NCBI RefSeq assembly: GCF_003265325.1
Contig: NZ_QGNX01000006.1
Location: 1 to 64,000 of the forward strand
DNA from: Oceanibium sediminis
GTDB taxonomy: Bacteria > Pseudomonadota > Alphaproteobacteria > Rhodobacterales > Rhodobacteraceae
Length of the DNA stretch: 64,000 nucleotides
Direction: 5' to 3'
Both the position numbers and the translations under genes were made by a program. The notes beneath the pieces are model-generated. The model was not told the origin of the DNA. It saw only the letters and a list, made by a program, of their open reading frames with translations, and did not search any database. Below are positions 26,948 through 35,551 of the stretch, in pieces; position 1 is the first letter of the stretch; every line of letters begins with the position of its first letter.

Positions 26948-26969
26948 TGTTAGTTAGTTATCACTAACA
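26948..26969. promoter_or_regulatory. Candidate TetR operator between efflux operon and regulator
   Basis: A perfect inverted repeat, TGTTAGT-8 bases-ACTAACA, lies 13 bases before the TetR gene ATG in the divergent region. Length and spacing are typical of TetR-family operators, so autoregulation and control of the efflux genes are likely. A TTAG direct repeat (TTAGTTAG) overlaps the left arm. Confidence 0.65.
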
Positions 26970-26981
26970 AGAGGAACACCC

Positions 26982-27605
26982 ATGGCCGCTCGTCAAAGCG
27001 CTGAGGAACGCAAAGCGCAAATCGTCACCGAGGTGTTGCGCCTGGCAGACCGGATCGGGCCGGACCGGCTAAGCACGACGGACGTGGCCCGGGCCGTCGG
27101 CCTGAGCCAGCCTGCGATCTTTCGCCATTTCCCCAACAAGGGCGAACTCTGGCTGGCCGTGGCCGAGAATATCGCGACCCGCCTGCGCAGCAGCTGGACC
27201 GCCGCCAAGGCACAGACCAGCACACCGGACGCGCGCCTGCGGGCGCTGGTCGCAGCGCAACTGAACGCCATTGCCGGGACCCCTGCCCTGCCGTCGATCC
27301 TGTTCTCGCGCGAATTGCAGGTGGAAAATACCGCGCTGAGGGAAGTGTTTCGCGGGCTTTTGGCCACCTTTCAGGGGCACCTTGTCGACGCGATCAGCAA
27401 CCAGCAGGCGTCAGGCGATCTGCGCCGCGACGTCAACGCCGAGGATATCGCGATCCTGCTCACCTCGCTTGTGCAAGGGGTCGCGATCCGCTGGACGCTG
27501 GGCGCGCGCGGCTTTTCCCTGGTCGCGGAAGGATTGCGGCTTTTCGACCTTCAGATGGCGCTGCTGCGCACAGAAAAGGATCTATCCGATGGGCAAGACA
27601 GGTAG
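26982..27605 (+). CDS. TetR/AcrR family transcriptional regulator
   Basis: The 207-residue protein has an N-terminal helix-turn-helix (STTDVARAVGLSQPAIFRHFPNKGELW near residues 31-57) and a ligand-binding helical C-terminus. It is divergent from the RND adaptor gene with a palindrome between them, so repression of the pump relieved by a pump substrate is the usual model. Its 3' end overlaps the next gene by 17 bases. Confidence 0.9.
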   Translation: MAARQSAEERKAQIVTEVLRLADRIGPDRLSTTDVARAVGLSQPAIFRHFPNKGELWLAVAENIATRLRSSWTAAKAQTSTPDARLRALVAAQLNAIAGTPALPSILFSRELQVENTALREVFRGLLATFQGHLVDAISNQQASGDLRRDVNAEDIAILLTSLVQGVAIRWTLGARGFSLVAEGLRLFDLQMALLRTEKDLSDGQDR

Positions 27606-27975
27606 GATTTCCCTTGTCGCGGGGCTCTTCGCGATCGGCTTCGGACTTCTGACGATCGCCTCGGGCGGCGTCACCCTGCTCGGCGGGGTCGACATGGGGC
27701 GGATCGTCGGCTTCGTGCTCTGGTTCAACACGCTGGCCGGGCTGGCCTATGTCGTCGCCGGCTACGCCATCTGGCAGCGCCGGCAATGGGCGTTCGCCCT
27801 GTCTCTCGCCATATTCGCGGCGACCGTGCTCGTGTTCACGGGCTTCGGTCTGCACGTCGCCCAAGGCGGCGCGTTCGAGATGCGGACGGTCTTCGCCATG
27901 ACCCTGCGCAGCGCGGTCTGGGGGGTGCTCGCGCTGGTGGCGCGTCAGACCCGGCCGACGATGCAGGGCGGATAG
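27589..27975 (+). CDS. Small integral membrane protein of unknown function
   Basis: The 128-residue protein starts MGKTGRISLVAGLFAIGFG and has four predicted membrane helices with short loops (WFNTLAGLAYVVAGYAIWQRRQW in the middle). I recognise no family with confidence. Its ATG lies inside the TetR gene end (17-base overlap), so it is probably co-translated and linked to the efflux system, perhaps as an accessory; that is inference. Confidence 0.7.
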   Translation: MGKTGRISLVAGLFAIGFGLLTIASGGVTLLGGVDMGRIVGFVLWFNTLAGLAYVVAGYAIWQRRQWAFALSLAIFAATVLVFTGFGLHVAQGGAFEMRTVFAMTLRSAVWGVLALVARQTRPTMQGG

Positions 27976-28263
27976 ATCGATTGGGGGGCGCTGCGGGGCG
28001 CCTCCGGCTCCAGGAATGACGCGGCCCCCGGAGCATCCAGGAACTGCACGGCAAAGACCGGCGGCGCACTGTTGGCGCGGAAATCCGTGCAACCGGTCTC
28101 GCCGGCCAGCGTATCAAGGAATCGGGCCAACCTGGCCCGTCACGGTGGAAAGTTGATACAGATCACGGAAGACGCCCCCGAATAGCTTATTCAAGGCGCG
28201 TGCGCTCCTTCAAGCATGACACATGATGAACGACCCTCCGACCGGGGAGAAAAGCGAGGTCCG

Positions 28264-29082
28264 ATGTCTTCACGCACCATTCCGCTCTTCCTGGTCATCA
28301 CCTTCCTGATTACTTGGGGGATCGTCGGCCTCTACGTGCTGACCCCGGCACTGGCGACAAGCTGGTTCGGGGAAATCAGCGGTTCGCACCCGCTCTTCTT
28401 CCTCGCCACCTGGTCGCCCGCCATTGCGGCGTTCGTGCTGATCCTTTCCCATGCCGGCGCCGCGGGCTTGCGGCGCTTCCTGTCGCGGCTCCTGCTCTGG
28501 CGCGCGCCACCGGGATGGGTAGCCTTCGTCCTGATCGGCCCGCCGCTGGTCTTCGTGGCCGGATCGCTGGTCAAGGGCGGTCCAATCCTCGCGCCGCTGC
28601 CCCCCGAGGGGGCCGGTCCGATGGTCGCGGTCATGTTCATGATGCTGTTCCTCGGCCCTGTCGAGGAATTCGGCTGGCGCGGCGTGCTGCAACCCCTTCT
28701 TCAGCGTCACGTGGCGCCGATCTGGGCCGGGGCGATGATCGGGGCGATCTGGGGCTTCTGGCACCTGCCCGCCTTCTACCTTGCGGGGACGGTGTTCGGC
28801 AGCTGGAACTTCCTGCCCTTCTTCCTTGGCAACGTCGTGCTCGCCGTTCTGGTGACGCCGATCCTGAACCGCACGGGCGGCAGCCTGCTTTGGCCGATGC
28901 TGTTCCACTGGCAGCTGATCAACCCCTTCTGGCCGGACGCGCAGCCCTGGGACACCTGGATCCTCGCCGGTGTCGCTGTCGTCGTCGTCTGGTGGCACCG
29001 CAAGACGATGTTCACCCGCGCGGGCGCTATGACGGAGGTCATTCCCCCCGCGCCCCGGGCCGCGCTAAGAGCCGCCGGGTGA
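28264..29082 (+). CDS. CPBP family intramembrane glutamic protease
   Basis: The 272-residue protein has about seven membrane helices. The ABI/CPBP motifs are visible: EEFGWRG near residue 137 (EExxxR), then GAIWGFWHLPAFYL and a later LFHW. CPBP proteins are Rce1-like intramembrane proteases, in bacteria often linked to bacteriocin immunity or prenyl-protein-like processing; the substrate here is unknown. ATG 28264 follows GAGG at a good distance; ATG 28216 lacks one. It stands alone upstream of a hydrolase gene 41 bases away. Confidence 0.82.
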   Translation: MSSRTIPLFLVITFLITWGIVGLYVLTPALATSWFGEISGSHPLFFLATWSPAIAAFVLILSHAGAAGLRRFLSRLLLWRAPPGWVAFVLIGPPLVFVAGSLVKGGPILAPLPPEGAGPMVAVMFMMLFLGPVEEFGWRGVLQPLLQRHVAPIWAGAMIGAIWGFWHLPAFYLAGTVFGSWNFLPFFLGNVVLAVLVTPILNRTGGSLLWPMLFHWQLINPFWPDAQPWDTWILAGVAVVVVWWHRKTMFTRAGAMTEVIPPAPRAALRAAG

Positions 29083-29122
29083 GCGGGGTGCGGGCGGCCA
29101 GCCTCGGCATCGGGGCGCTGGA

Positions 29123-30076
29123 ATGACCACCCGCCGCAGGGTTCTGACCGGGCTGGGCGGCCTGGCCCTGGCGGGCGGGGCCTACGCGACCGGCGCCTAC
29201 CGGAGCACGATGGCCGCAACCCATGCGCGGCTGGCCCGCCGCAGCAGCGTGATCGACACGCAGGCCGGTGCCCTGGAGTACGCCGTTGCTGGCGACGGCC
29301 CCCCGGCGATGATGATCCACGGCACCGGCGGCGGGTTCGACCAGGGCCTGCTTTTCGCCCATGCGCTGCGCGAAAGCGGCTTTCGCGTCGTCGCCCCCTC
29401 GCGCTTCGGCTACCTGCGCAGCGCCTTTCCCGAGGATGCCTCGCCCGCGCACCAGGCAGATGTTCTGGTGACGCTACTGGATCACCTGGGCATCGCGCGC
29501 CTGCCCGTCATCGGCGGCTCGGCCGGGGCGCTCAGCGCGGCCGAGTTCGCGCTGCGCCATCCCGACAGGTGTTCGCACCTCGTCCTGCTGGTGCCCGCGG
29601 CGAACCTGACCGGCCGCGACCCGGTGGAATTCACCCCGGCGCAACGGCTGGCGGTGAACCTTGTGCTGGGCTCGGACCTTGCCTTTTGGGGGCTTTCCAC
29701 GCTCGCGCCGGGGCAGATGATCCGGACCCTGCTCGCCACCGATCCCGCGCTTTTGTCCCGCGTCACACCGGATGAGCGGCGGCGCGCGGAGCTGATCCTC
29801 GCCGGGCTTCTGCCCATCAGCCGCAAGGCGGACGGATTGCGCACGGACGGCTTCTGGGCCGGCGCCCCCTCGCCCACCGCGTATGAGAAGATCCGGGTGC
29901 CGACGCTGATCCTGTCCTGCGAGGACGACCTTTTTGCCACGGCGGACACCGCGCGACGCCTCGCTGTGCGAATCCCCGAAGCAACGCTGGTGATCTGGCC
30001 CGAGGGCGGGCATATCTGGCTCGGCCACGACACAGACGTGGCACGTGAGATCACAACCTTCGTGAGCCAAGGCTGA
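29123..30076 (+). CDS. Alpha/beta-hydrolase with N-terminal Tat-like signal
   Basis: The 317-residue protein begins MTTRRRVLTGLGGLALAGGAY, a twin-arginine-like or membrane-anchor leader. The fold is indicated by MIHGTGGGFDQG (oxyanion hole), GGSAGALSAAEFALRHP (nucleophile elbow GGSAG with the serine), and LILSCEDDLF plus GGHIWLGHD for the acid and histidine. Substrate unknown. It runs in the same direction as the MDR dehydrogenase that starts 21 bases downstream, so they are probably co-transcribed. Confidence 0.82.
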   Translation: MTTRRRVLTGLGGLALAGGAYATGAYRSTMAATHARLARRSSVIDTQAGALEYAVAGDGPPAMMIHGTGGGFDQGLLFAHALRESGFRVVAPSRFGYLRSAFPEDASPAHQADVLVTLLDHLGIARLPVIGGSAGALSAAEFALRHPDRCSHLVLLVPAANLTGRDPVEFTPAQRLAVNLVLGSDLAFWGLSTLAPGQMIRTLLATDPALLSRVTPDERRRAELILAGLLPISRKADGLRTDGFWAGAPSPTAYEKIRVPTLILSCEDDLFATADTARRLAVRIPEATLVIWPEGGHIWLGHDTDVAREITTFVSQG

Positions 30077-30096
30077 CCCCCGATGGAGACACCCGA

Positions 30097-31107
30097 ATGA
30101 GCTGGAACAAGATCGTGCTGACCGGCTTCGGCGGCCCGGACATGCTGGAGATGCAAACGCGCGACGCATTGCCCGAGCCGAACGGCACCGAGGTACGCAT
30201 CCGCGTCCTTGTGACCAGCGCGGCCTTCACCGACGCGATCATCCGCAAGGGGCTCTACCGCGACGTGAAGGAGAAGCCGCCCTTCACCCCCGGTTACGAC
30301 CTCGTCGGCGTGGTGGACGCCGTGGGCCCGAAGGCGACCCGCTTTCGCCCCGGCGACCGCGTGGCCGACCTGACGACGATCGGCGCCTATGCCGAGTATC
30401 TTTGCCTGCCCGAGGACCGACTCACCCCCGTACCCGAGGGCATCGCGGACATCGACGCCCTCAGCATGATCCTCTCGTCGGTCACGCCCTTCCAGATGCT
30501 GAACCGCGTGGCCAGGGCGCGGGCGGGGCAGAGCCTGCTGATCCACGGGGCAGGCGGCGCGGTCGGTACGGCGATGCTGCAACTGGCGCGCGACGCGGGC
30601 ATCACCGCCTTCGGCACCGATGTCGCATCCAAGCACGACCTGATCCGCAGCCTCGGCGCCACGCCGATCGCGGCGGATGCGACCCTGGACACGCTGAAGG
30701 CGGCCCTTGGCGATGGCGTCGATTTCGTTTTCGATCCGCTCGGTGGCAAAAGCCTGTCGCGGTCCCTTGACGTGCTGAAACCGGGCGGGATGCTGATCGC
30801 CTTCGGCTTCCAGAACGAGGTGCTGGGCCACGGCGGCTCGATCCCGCTGGACCTGGTGAAGCTCAAGCTCTGGAACTGGCTGCCCAACGGCCACGCCACC
30901 GCCTTCTATTCCATCGGCGCGATGCGGCGGAAGCACCCCGACTGGTTCCGCGAGGATCTTGCGCGCCTGTTCACCATGCTGGCCGAGGGGCGGATTGCCC
31001 CCGTCGTCGCCGAGCAGCTCCCGCTGGAGGACATTCGCCGCGCCCACGAACGCATCGAGGCCGGAGAGGTCGCGGGGAAACTGGTCCTGCGGGTGTCCGA
31101 GGCATAA
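30097..31107 (+). CDS. Quinone oxidoreductase-like MDR dehydrogenase
   Basis: The 336-residue protein follows the zinc-free MDR plan: PGYDLVGVVDAVGPKATRFRPGDRVADL near residues 67-95 and the cofactor loop LLIHGAGGAVGTAMLQLA near 148-165. It most resembles NADPH:quinone oxidoreductases or related enoyl reductases; the substrate is not evident. The gene lies just after the alpha/beta-hydrolase. A 9-bp hairpin 21 bases past the stop may end the transcript. Confidence 0.85.
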   Translation: MSWNKIVLTGFGGPDMLEMQTRDALPEPNGTEVRIRVLVTSAAFTDAIIRKGLYRDVKEKPPFTPGYDLVGVVDAVGPKATRFRPGDRVADLTTIGAYAEYLCLPEDRLTPVPEGIADIDALSMILSSVTPFQMLNRVARARAGQSLLIHGAGGAVGTAMLQLARDAGITAFGTDVASKHDLIRSLGATPIAADATLDTLKAALGDGVDFVFDPLGGKSLSRSLDVLKPGGMLIAFGFQNEVLGHGGSIPLDLVKLKLWNWLPNGHATAFYSIGAMRRKHPDWFREDLARLFTMLAEGRIAPVVAEQLPLEDIRRAHERIEAGEVAGKLVLRVSEA

Positions 31108-31127
31108 GGCATTTTGTTTTCAAAGCC

Positions 31128-31153
31128 CTCCCGGTGACGCTTTGCACCGGGAG
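31128..31153 (+). terminator. Candidate terminator after the MDR dehydrogenase
   Basis: Inverted repeat CTCCCGGTG / CACCGGGAG with an eight-base loop (31128-31136, 31145-31153). It has a 9-bp GC-rich stem but no U-tract on the plus strand. Confidence 0.5.
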
Positions 31154-31265
31154 ACAGTGCCTCGAGCGGTAATCCCGTCCGAAGCGGGGACTGGCAAGCT
31201 GGGCCGCGTCCGATCCTGACGGCGGGCCAGCGCGGCGAATGTCATCGGCCACGCGGCGACCTGCC

Positions 31266-32228
31266 TTATTCCGGCTGGCCGGTCAGCCGGTCCCCCCGCA
31301 CGAGGAAGCGCCCCTCGATCCGCAAGGCCAGTGGCGCGCCCGAGATCGGCGGTGCGCCTTGCTCCGCCGGACGCTGCGCATGGATATGCAGGTGCGGCTC
31401 CGTGCTCGCGCCGGAATTGCCCGCCTCGCCCAGCCGGTCCCCCACTGCGACGCTATCCCCGGCGGCAACGCTGACGCTGCCTTGGCGCATGTGCGCAAGG
31501 ACGATCTCGGCCGCGCCGCAGCGCAGGATGACATGGTTGCCAAGGCGGTTGACCGGGTCCTGCTCAGGCACGTCGTAATCCGGCATATCGCCCTCTGCCG
31601 CGATGACCTTGCCCGCACAGGGCGCGCGCAACTCGGCACCGAAGATCGCGTATCCCGCCGGATCGGCGGGCCTCCAACCGTCGGCGCGCAGCCCGAAGCG
31701 CCCGAGCCCGAAGAAATCGACCGCGTAGGATTGCCCGCGCCAGGGCCGGAACCGCTCGACGCTGGCATCCAGCGTCTTCATGTGGGCGTTCACGACAGCG
31801 TCGGACCCGCCATTCCCGACGAGGTAGCGACCGGGGCCGAACGGGGTGGCGATGTCCACTACCTCAACGGGTGGCAGGGTGCGTCCCGCTAGCGCCCGCG
31901 CCCCGTACCATCCACCCAAAGCACAAAGCAGGGCCGCCAGCGCAAGGCCAGTCCAGCCCCACGCCCCCTCGGGCAGCAGGGGCCAGGTACCGGAGCGTGC
32001 TACCAGCACCCAGTAAAGGACAACCCCCAGCCAAAGCGCGCCGTAGACCCAGAGCAACCACCAGACCGGCACCGCCCATTGCGCGATGCGCGCCAGGGCG
32101 AACAGCATCGCCCCCGTCCCCGCCGCCTGAAGTGCGCCCCCGACAACGCTTCCCGCCGGCAGGAGCGTCAGCCAGGCGAGCAGCGCCAGCGGCAGGGCGA
32201 CCTGGATGCCGAGGACGAGGGCCGTCAT
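31266..32228 (-). CDS. M23 peptidase-like (LytM fold) membrane protein
   Basis: The 320-residue protein has four membrane helices in the first 120 residues, then a periplasmic LytM-like domain: PCAGKVIAAEGDM, LGNHVILRC, IVLAHMRQGSVSVAAGDSVAVGDRLGEAGNSGASTEPHLHIHAQ. The HLHIH and VLAHM motifs for zinc and catalysis are present. The first motif, normally HxxxD, reads SYAVD, so one usual metal ligand seems to be missing; activity as a peptidoglycan peptidase is therefore uncertain. It overlaps the DUF6544 gene by four bases. Confidence 0.75.
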   Translation of the reverse strand: MTALVLGIQVALPLALLAWLTLLPAGSVVGGALQAAGTGAMLFALARIAQWAVPVWWLLWVYGALWLGVVLYWVLVARSGTWPLLPEGAWGWTGLALAALLCALGGWYGARALAGRTLPPVEVVDIATPFGPGRYLVGNGGSDAVVNAHMKTLDASVERFRPWRGQSYAVDFFGLGRFGLRADGWRPADPAGYAIFGAELRAPCAGKVIAAEGDMPDYDVPEQDPVNRLGNHVILRCGAAEIVLAHMRQGSVSVAAGDSVAVGDRLGEAGNSGASTEPHLHIHAQRPAEQGAPPISGAPLALRIEGRFLVRGDRLTGQPE

Positions 32229-33064
32229 GGTTGCGCTTCCGGGAAGCGGATTTGCGTGACATCGGCGATGAAGAACGGGAAATAGTCGTCGGTGCCGAAC
32301 ATGTTGCCCGCCTCGGCGTGGAACGGCAGGCGATAGCCCGCCACCTCGCGGAAGTCCGACACCACCGCGCCGAAGGGTTGCAGGCGGAAGGTCTTCTCCG
32401 GGTTGGCGTTGGTCCAGCGCTCGAAAGACACGACCCGCGGACGCCCCTCGGCATCGAGGGTCATGTCCACCGCCTGGGCCAGTTGCCCCCGGCGCAGGGT
32501 GACGCGGGCGGTATCGTCATCCACCGCCTCCCACGTCACGCCCGGCCCGGGCAGCACGGCCGCGGGGGACCAGATCACGGCCTCCGACACGAAACGCCCG
32601 AAGGCGGAGCGGGCGTGATCCACATCGCCTCCGGCGCGGGCGACCGGGACCAGGCCGAAGATCCGGAACCGCGTCCAGCGCCCCGAATCCGAGCCCGCGA
32701 CGGGCATGCCCCCGGTCGTGTTCATGGCCCAGACGAACCCCTCGGGCGCGGCGAGCAGCTGGCGCGCCTCCATCGGCTGGTAGCGCGGGTCGTCCTTCGT
32801 CCCCAGGCTGAACTGCCCGGTCATCCCGATATCGGCCACCGGCAGCAGGGGGGTGCCCGGGCTGATGGCATAAGTGAAATAGCGGCGCGCCGGTTCGGGC
32901 AGGTCGGCCACCATCTGCGCCGTGAAAAGCGGCGGATCCTTCGGCTGCAGCGCTGTCAGCCGCTCCCACTCCGCCCGGTCGGCGCGCCGGTCCAGGAAAG
33001 CGAGCACGGCCAGCCCGACAAGCACAAGCGCGACAACGACGAGGATCGCGAAGAGGATTTTCAT
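32225..33064 (-). CDS. DUF6544 family membrane-anchored protein
   Basis: The 279-residue protein starts MKILFAILVVVALVLVGLAVL, an N-terminal membrane anchor with the rest probably periplasmic. The core (LPEPARRYFTYAI, YQPMEARQLLAAPEGFVWAM, VSEAVIWSPAAVLPGPGVTWE, LPFHAEAGNMFGTDDYFPFF) fits DUF6544, function unknown. It precedes the M23-like gene with an ATGA overlap, so the two likely act together at the envelope. Confidence 0.75.
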   Translation of the reverse strand: MKILFAILVVVALVLVGLAVLAFLDRRADRAEWERLTALQPKDPPLFTAQMVADLPEPARRYFTYAISPGTPLLPVADIGMTGQFSLGTKDDPRYQPMEARQLLAAPEGFVWAMNTTGGMPVAGSDSGRWTRFRIFGLVPVARAGGDVDHARSAFGRFVSEAVIWSPAAVLPGPGVTWEAVDDDTARVTLRRGQLAQAVDMTLDAEGRPRVVSFERWTNANPEKTFRLQPFGAVVSDFREVAGYRLPFHAEAGNMFGTDDYFPFFIADVTQIRFPEAQP

Positions 33065-33142
33065 GGGTGAATCGCTCCGAAGGTTACGCTCCCCTCGCTA
33101 TCGCCCCCGGATCACGGCTTCGATGAGGCAGATCAATTCCGG

Positions 33143-33835
33143 CTATCGGGCGGGACCGGCGGAAAGCGGCTCGTCCGTCCCCTGAAACACCGGCCTTCCA
33201 TCCGCGCGCCACTCCGGCAGGCCACCCTCCATCCGGCGCGCGTCGAACCCTTGGCGGCGCAGGGCCGCGACGGCCTGATGCGCGTAGACGCAGTAAGGCC
33301 CCCGGCAATAGGCGACGATCCGGGCATCGGGCGAAAGCGTGGGCAGGAACTGCTCAAGCGTCGCCAAGGTCGTGTTGAGCGCGCCGGGAATGTGCCCGGC
33401 GGCGTATTCGTCCGCCGGCCGCACGTCCAGCACCGTCACCGATCCTTCGGCGAGCCGGGCGGCAAGCTCTGCGCGGCTGACCGGCTCGGGCGGGTCCTCC
33501 CCGTCCGACAGGCCGCGAAGAATACGCGCGACCTCGGCCAGGTTCCGCTCGGCCACCATGCGCAGAAGGTCCATCAGCCCAAGCGTCGTTGCGTCGGTGA
33601 GGCGATAGATCACCGCCTTGCCGTCCCGCCGGCTGGTGACAAGACCCGCCCGGCGCAGGTGCTGAAGATGTTGCGAACAATTGGCGAGGGTCAGGCCGGT
33701 CTTTTCCGCCAGGCCCTCCACCCCGCGCGGGGCTTGCGCCAGTTGTTCGAGGATCGAAAGCCGCGCCGGGGCGGACAGGGCGCGCGCGATGAGGGCGTAT
33801 TCTTCGAGCAGGGCAGCCTTGGGGCTGATTGACAT
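33143..33835 (-). CDS. ArsR-type regulator fused to a rhodanese domain
   Basis: The 230-residue protein has an N-terminal ArsR winged helix (LSAPARLSILEQLAQAPRGVEGLAEKTGLTLANCSQHLQHLRRAGLV, about residues 20-66) and a C-terminal rhodanese domain with active-site loop YCRGPYC (about 174-180). The fusion suggests a sensor of a sulfur or persulfide species: the rhodanese cysteine may carry sulfur that alters DNA binding. A 16-18-bp palindrome lies about 20 bases upstream. The divergent MFS gene is a likely target. Start ATG 33835 follows GGGAG. Confidence 0.87.
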   Translation of the reverse strand: MSISPKAALLEEYALIARALSAPARLSILEQLAQAPRGVEGLAEKTGLTLANCSQHLQHLRRAGLVTSRRDGKAVIYRLTDATTLGLMDLLRMVAERNLAEVARILRGLSDGEDPPEPVSRAELAARLAEGSVTVLDVRPADEYAAGHIPGALNTTLATLEQFLPTLSPDARIVAYCRGPYCVYAHQAVAALRRQGFDARRMEGGLPEWRADGRPVFQGTDEPLSAGPAR

Positions 33836-33855
33836 CGGGCGACTCCCGTGGATAG

Positions 33856-33873
33856 ATCAATCAAGTGATTGAT
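33856..33873. promoter_or_regulatory. Palindromic operator upstream of the ArsR-rhodanese gene
   Basis: ATCAATCA-AG-TGATTGAT is a perfect 8-bp inverted repeat with two-base spacer, 20 bases before the ArsR ATG. ArsR operators are typically such A/T-rich palindromes, so this is a good autoregulation site. The divergent MFS gene starts 229 bases away. Confidence 0.7.
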
Positions 33874-34101
33874 TGAATCATATCGAAAACCCCGCGCCCC
33901 GCAACCCCGAACGCCGTATGCCGGGATCGAGGGCAGACGTGTCGCGCGGCGCGCGAAAGGATGCGAGGGCATGGACATCGCCAACGAGCCGTTCCCCAAT
34001 CACCGCGCCCCCAGGCCGGGTCGGAGAGTGGGGTCCCCCCTGCCCCGCCCGGTGTCGTGCCGCCCACCCGGCCTGCGGCCGACGACGAAGGCGCCCGCCG
34101 C

Positions 34102-35403
34102 ATGACCGAAAGCGATCTGAGACACGGTATTCGCGAAAACGCCGGACAGGTCACGCACCAGCTGATCCAGGTGATGCTGGTGGGCTTTGCCATCGGCATG
34201 ACCCGCACCGTGATCCCGGCGCTTGCGGAAAGTGAGTTCGGGCTCGAACGCGGCTCCTTCCTGCTGCTGACCTCCTTTGTGGTGGCTTTCGGCGCGGTGA
34301 AGGCGGTGATGAACTTCGTGGCAGGCCGCTGGTCGGAGCGAATCGGGCGGAAACGGGTGCTTTTCTGGGGCTGGGTCGTGGCGTTGCCGATCCCGGCAAT
34401 GATCTGGCACGCGCCCGACTGGTCCTGGATCGTGGCGGCCACCGTGCTGCTCGGCGTCAACCAGGGGCTCTGCTGGTCGATGACGCAAACCGCGAAGCTC
34501 GACATCACCCGGGCCGAGGAACGGGGGCTGACGATGGGTCTGAACGAGTTTTCGGGCTACGTCGGCGTCGCGGGCGCGGGCATCCTGACCGCCTATGCCG
34601 CCGCGTGGCTGGGCGCGCGCACGGGGCTTCTGGTGTTCGGGCTGGCCGTGGTCGTACTGGCGCTGATCCTCACCATGGTCTGGGTGAAGGACACGCTTCC
34701 CTGGGCCCGGGCCGAGAGCGCGGCGCACACGGCCACGCCGCCGAAATCGCTGCCGCGCTATCCCCGGGGCATCTCCGCGGTGCCGACCACGGGCGAGGCT
34801 TTCGCGATGATGAGCTGGCGCGACCGGCGTCTTTTCGCGATCAGCCAGGCGGGGCTGGTCGAGAAATTCGTCGATGCCCTCGTCTGGACCCTGTTCCCGG
34901 TCTTCCTGGTGAGCCGCGGCGCCAGCCTGACCGAGGTCGGCTGGATCGTCGGCGTCTACGGTTTCGTCTGGGGCGGATCACAGCTTGTCACGGGGCGGCT
35001 TTCGGACCACGTCGGCCGTTTCTGGCCCAATGTGCTGGGCATGTGGATCTGCGGCGCCGGCGTGGCCCTCGTGGTGCTGGGAACGGGCGCTGCATGGTGG
35101 TCGGTCTCGGCCGGGGTGGCGGGCTTCGGCATGGCGCTGCTCTACCCGAACCTGTCGGCGGCGGTCGCGGACATCACGCCGCCCGCCTGGCGCGGCTCGG
35201 CGATCGGGATCTACCGCTTCTGGCGCGACCTCGGCTACGCGATCGGCGCGCTTGGCCTCGGCCTCGTCGCAAGCGCGACGGGCGTGATCGAGGCGGCCTT
35301 CTGGTTCGTCGCGATCTCTATGTTCATTTCCGGCGCCGTGCTGTTCTGGTTTGCCGAGGAAACGCACCCGCGGATAAATCCCGCCGATCCTCACGATACC
35401 TGA
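34102..35403 (+). CDS. MFS transporter (12 TM), divergent from ArsR-rhodanese
   Basis: The 433-residue protein has about 12 membrane helices; ERIGRKRVLFWGW (loop 2-3) and SDHVGRFWPNVLGM (loop 8-9) are MFS motif A-like. ATG 34102 was taken as start because hydrophobic sequence and family-like text begin after MTESDLRHGIRENAGQV; the ORF extension to 33961 is low complexity. Substrate unknown; regulation by the divergent ArsR-rhodanese protein suggests a sulfur compound, toxic metalloid or related ion. Confidence 0.82.
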   Translation: MTESDLRHGIRENAGQVTHQLIQVMLVGFAIGMTRTVIPALAESEFGLERGSFLLLTSFVVAFGAVKAVMNFVAGRWSERIGRKRVLFWGWVVALPIPAMIWHAPDWSWIVAATVLLGVNQGLCWSMTQTAKLDITRAEERGLTMGLNEFSGYVGVAGAGILTAYAAAWLGARTGLLVFGLAVVVLALILTMVWVKDTLPWARAESAAHTATPPKSLPRYPRGISAVPTTGEAFAMMSWRDRRLFAISQAGLVEKFVDALVWTLFPVFLVSRGASLTEVGWIVGVYGFVWGGSQLVTGRLSDHVGRFWPNVLGMWICGAGVALVVLGTGAAWWSVSAGVAGFGMALLYPNLSAAVADITPPAWRGSAIGIYRFWRDLGYAIGALGLGLVASATGVIEAAFWFVAISMFISGAVLFWFAEETHPRINPADPHDT

Positions 35404-35551
35404 TGCCCAGGGCGACTTCACCGCCGGTGCGGCCCCGGTTGAAGAACGGCGAACGCCCGCACCACATGAAGCGGCACGATCCGCGCCATCCGCGCGAACA
35501 CCGCAACAGGACAGCGGCGCGCTTTGGGGTGCCGAGGCGCGCCCACCCAGC

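Noticed and set aside
27945-28130. 61-residue leftward ORF with good codon usage after the small membrane protein gene
   Set aside because: It has only a TTG start with no proper ribosome binding site, a stop just upstream in frame, overlaps the preceding gene end and matches no family. It could be a remnant.
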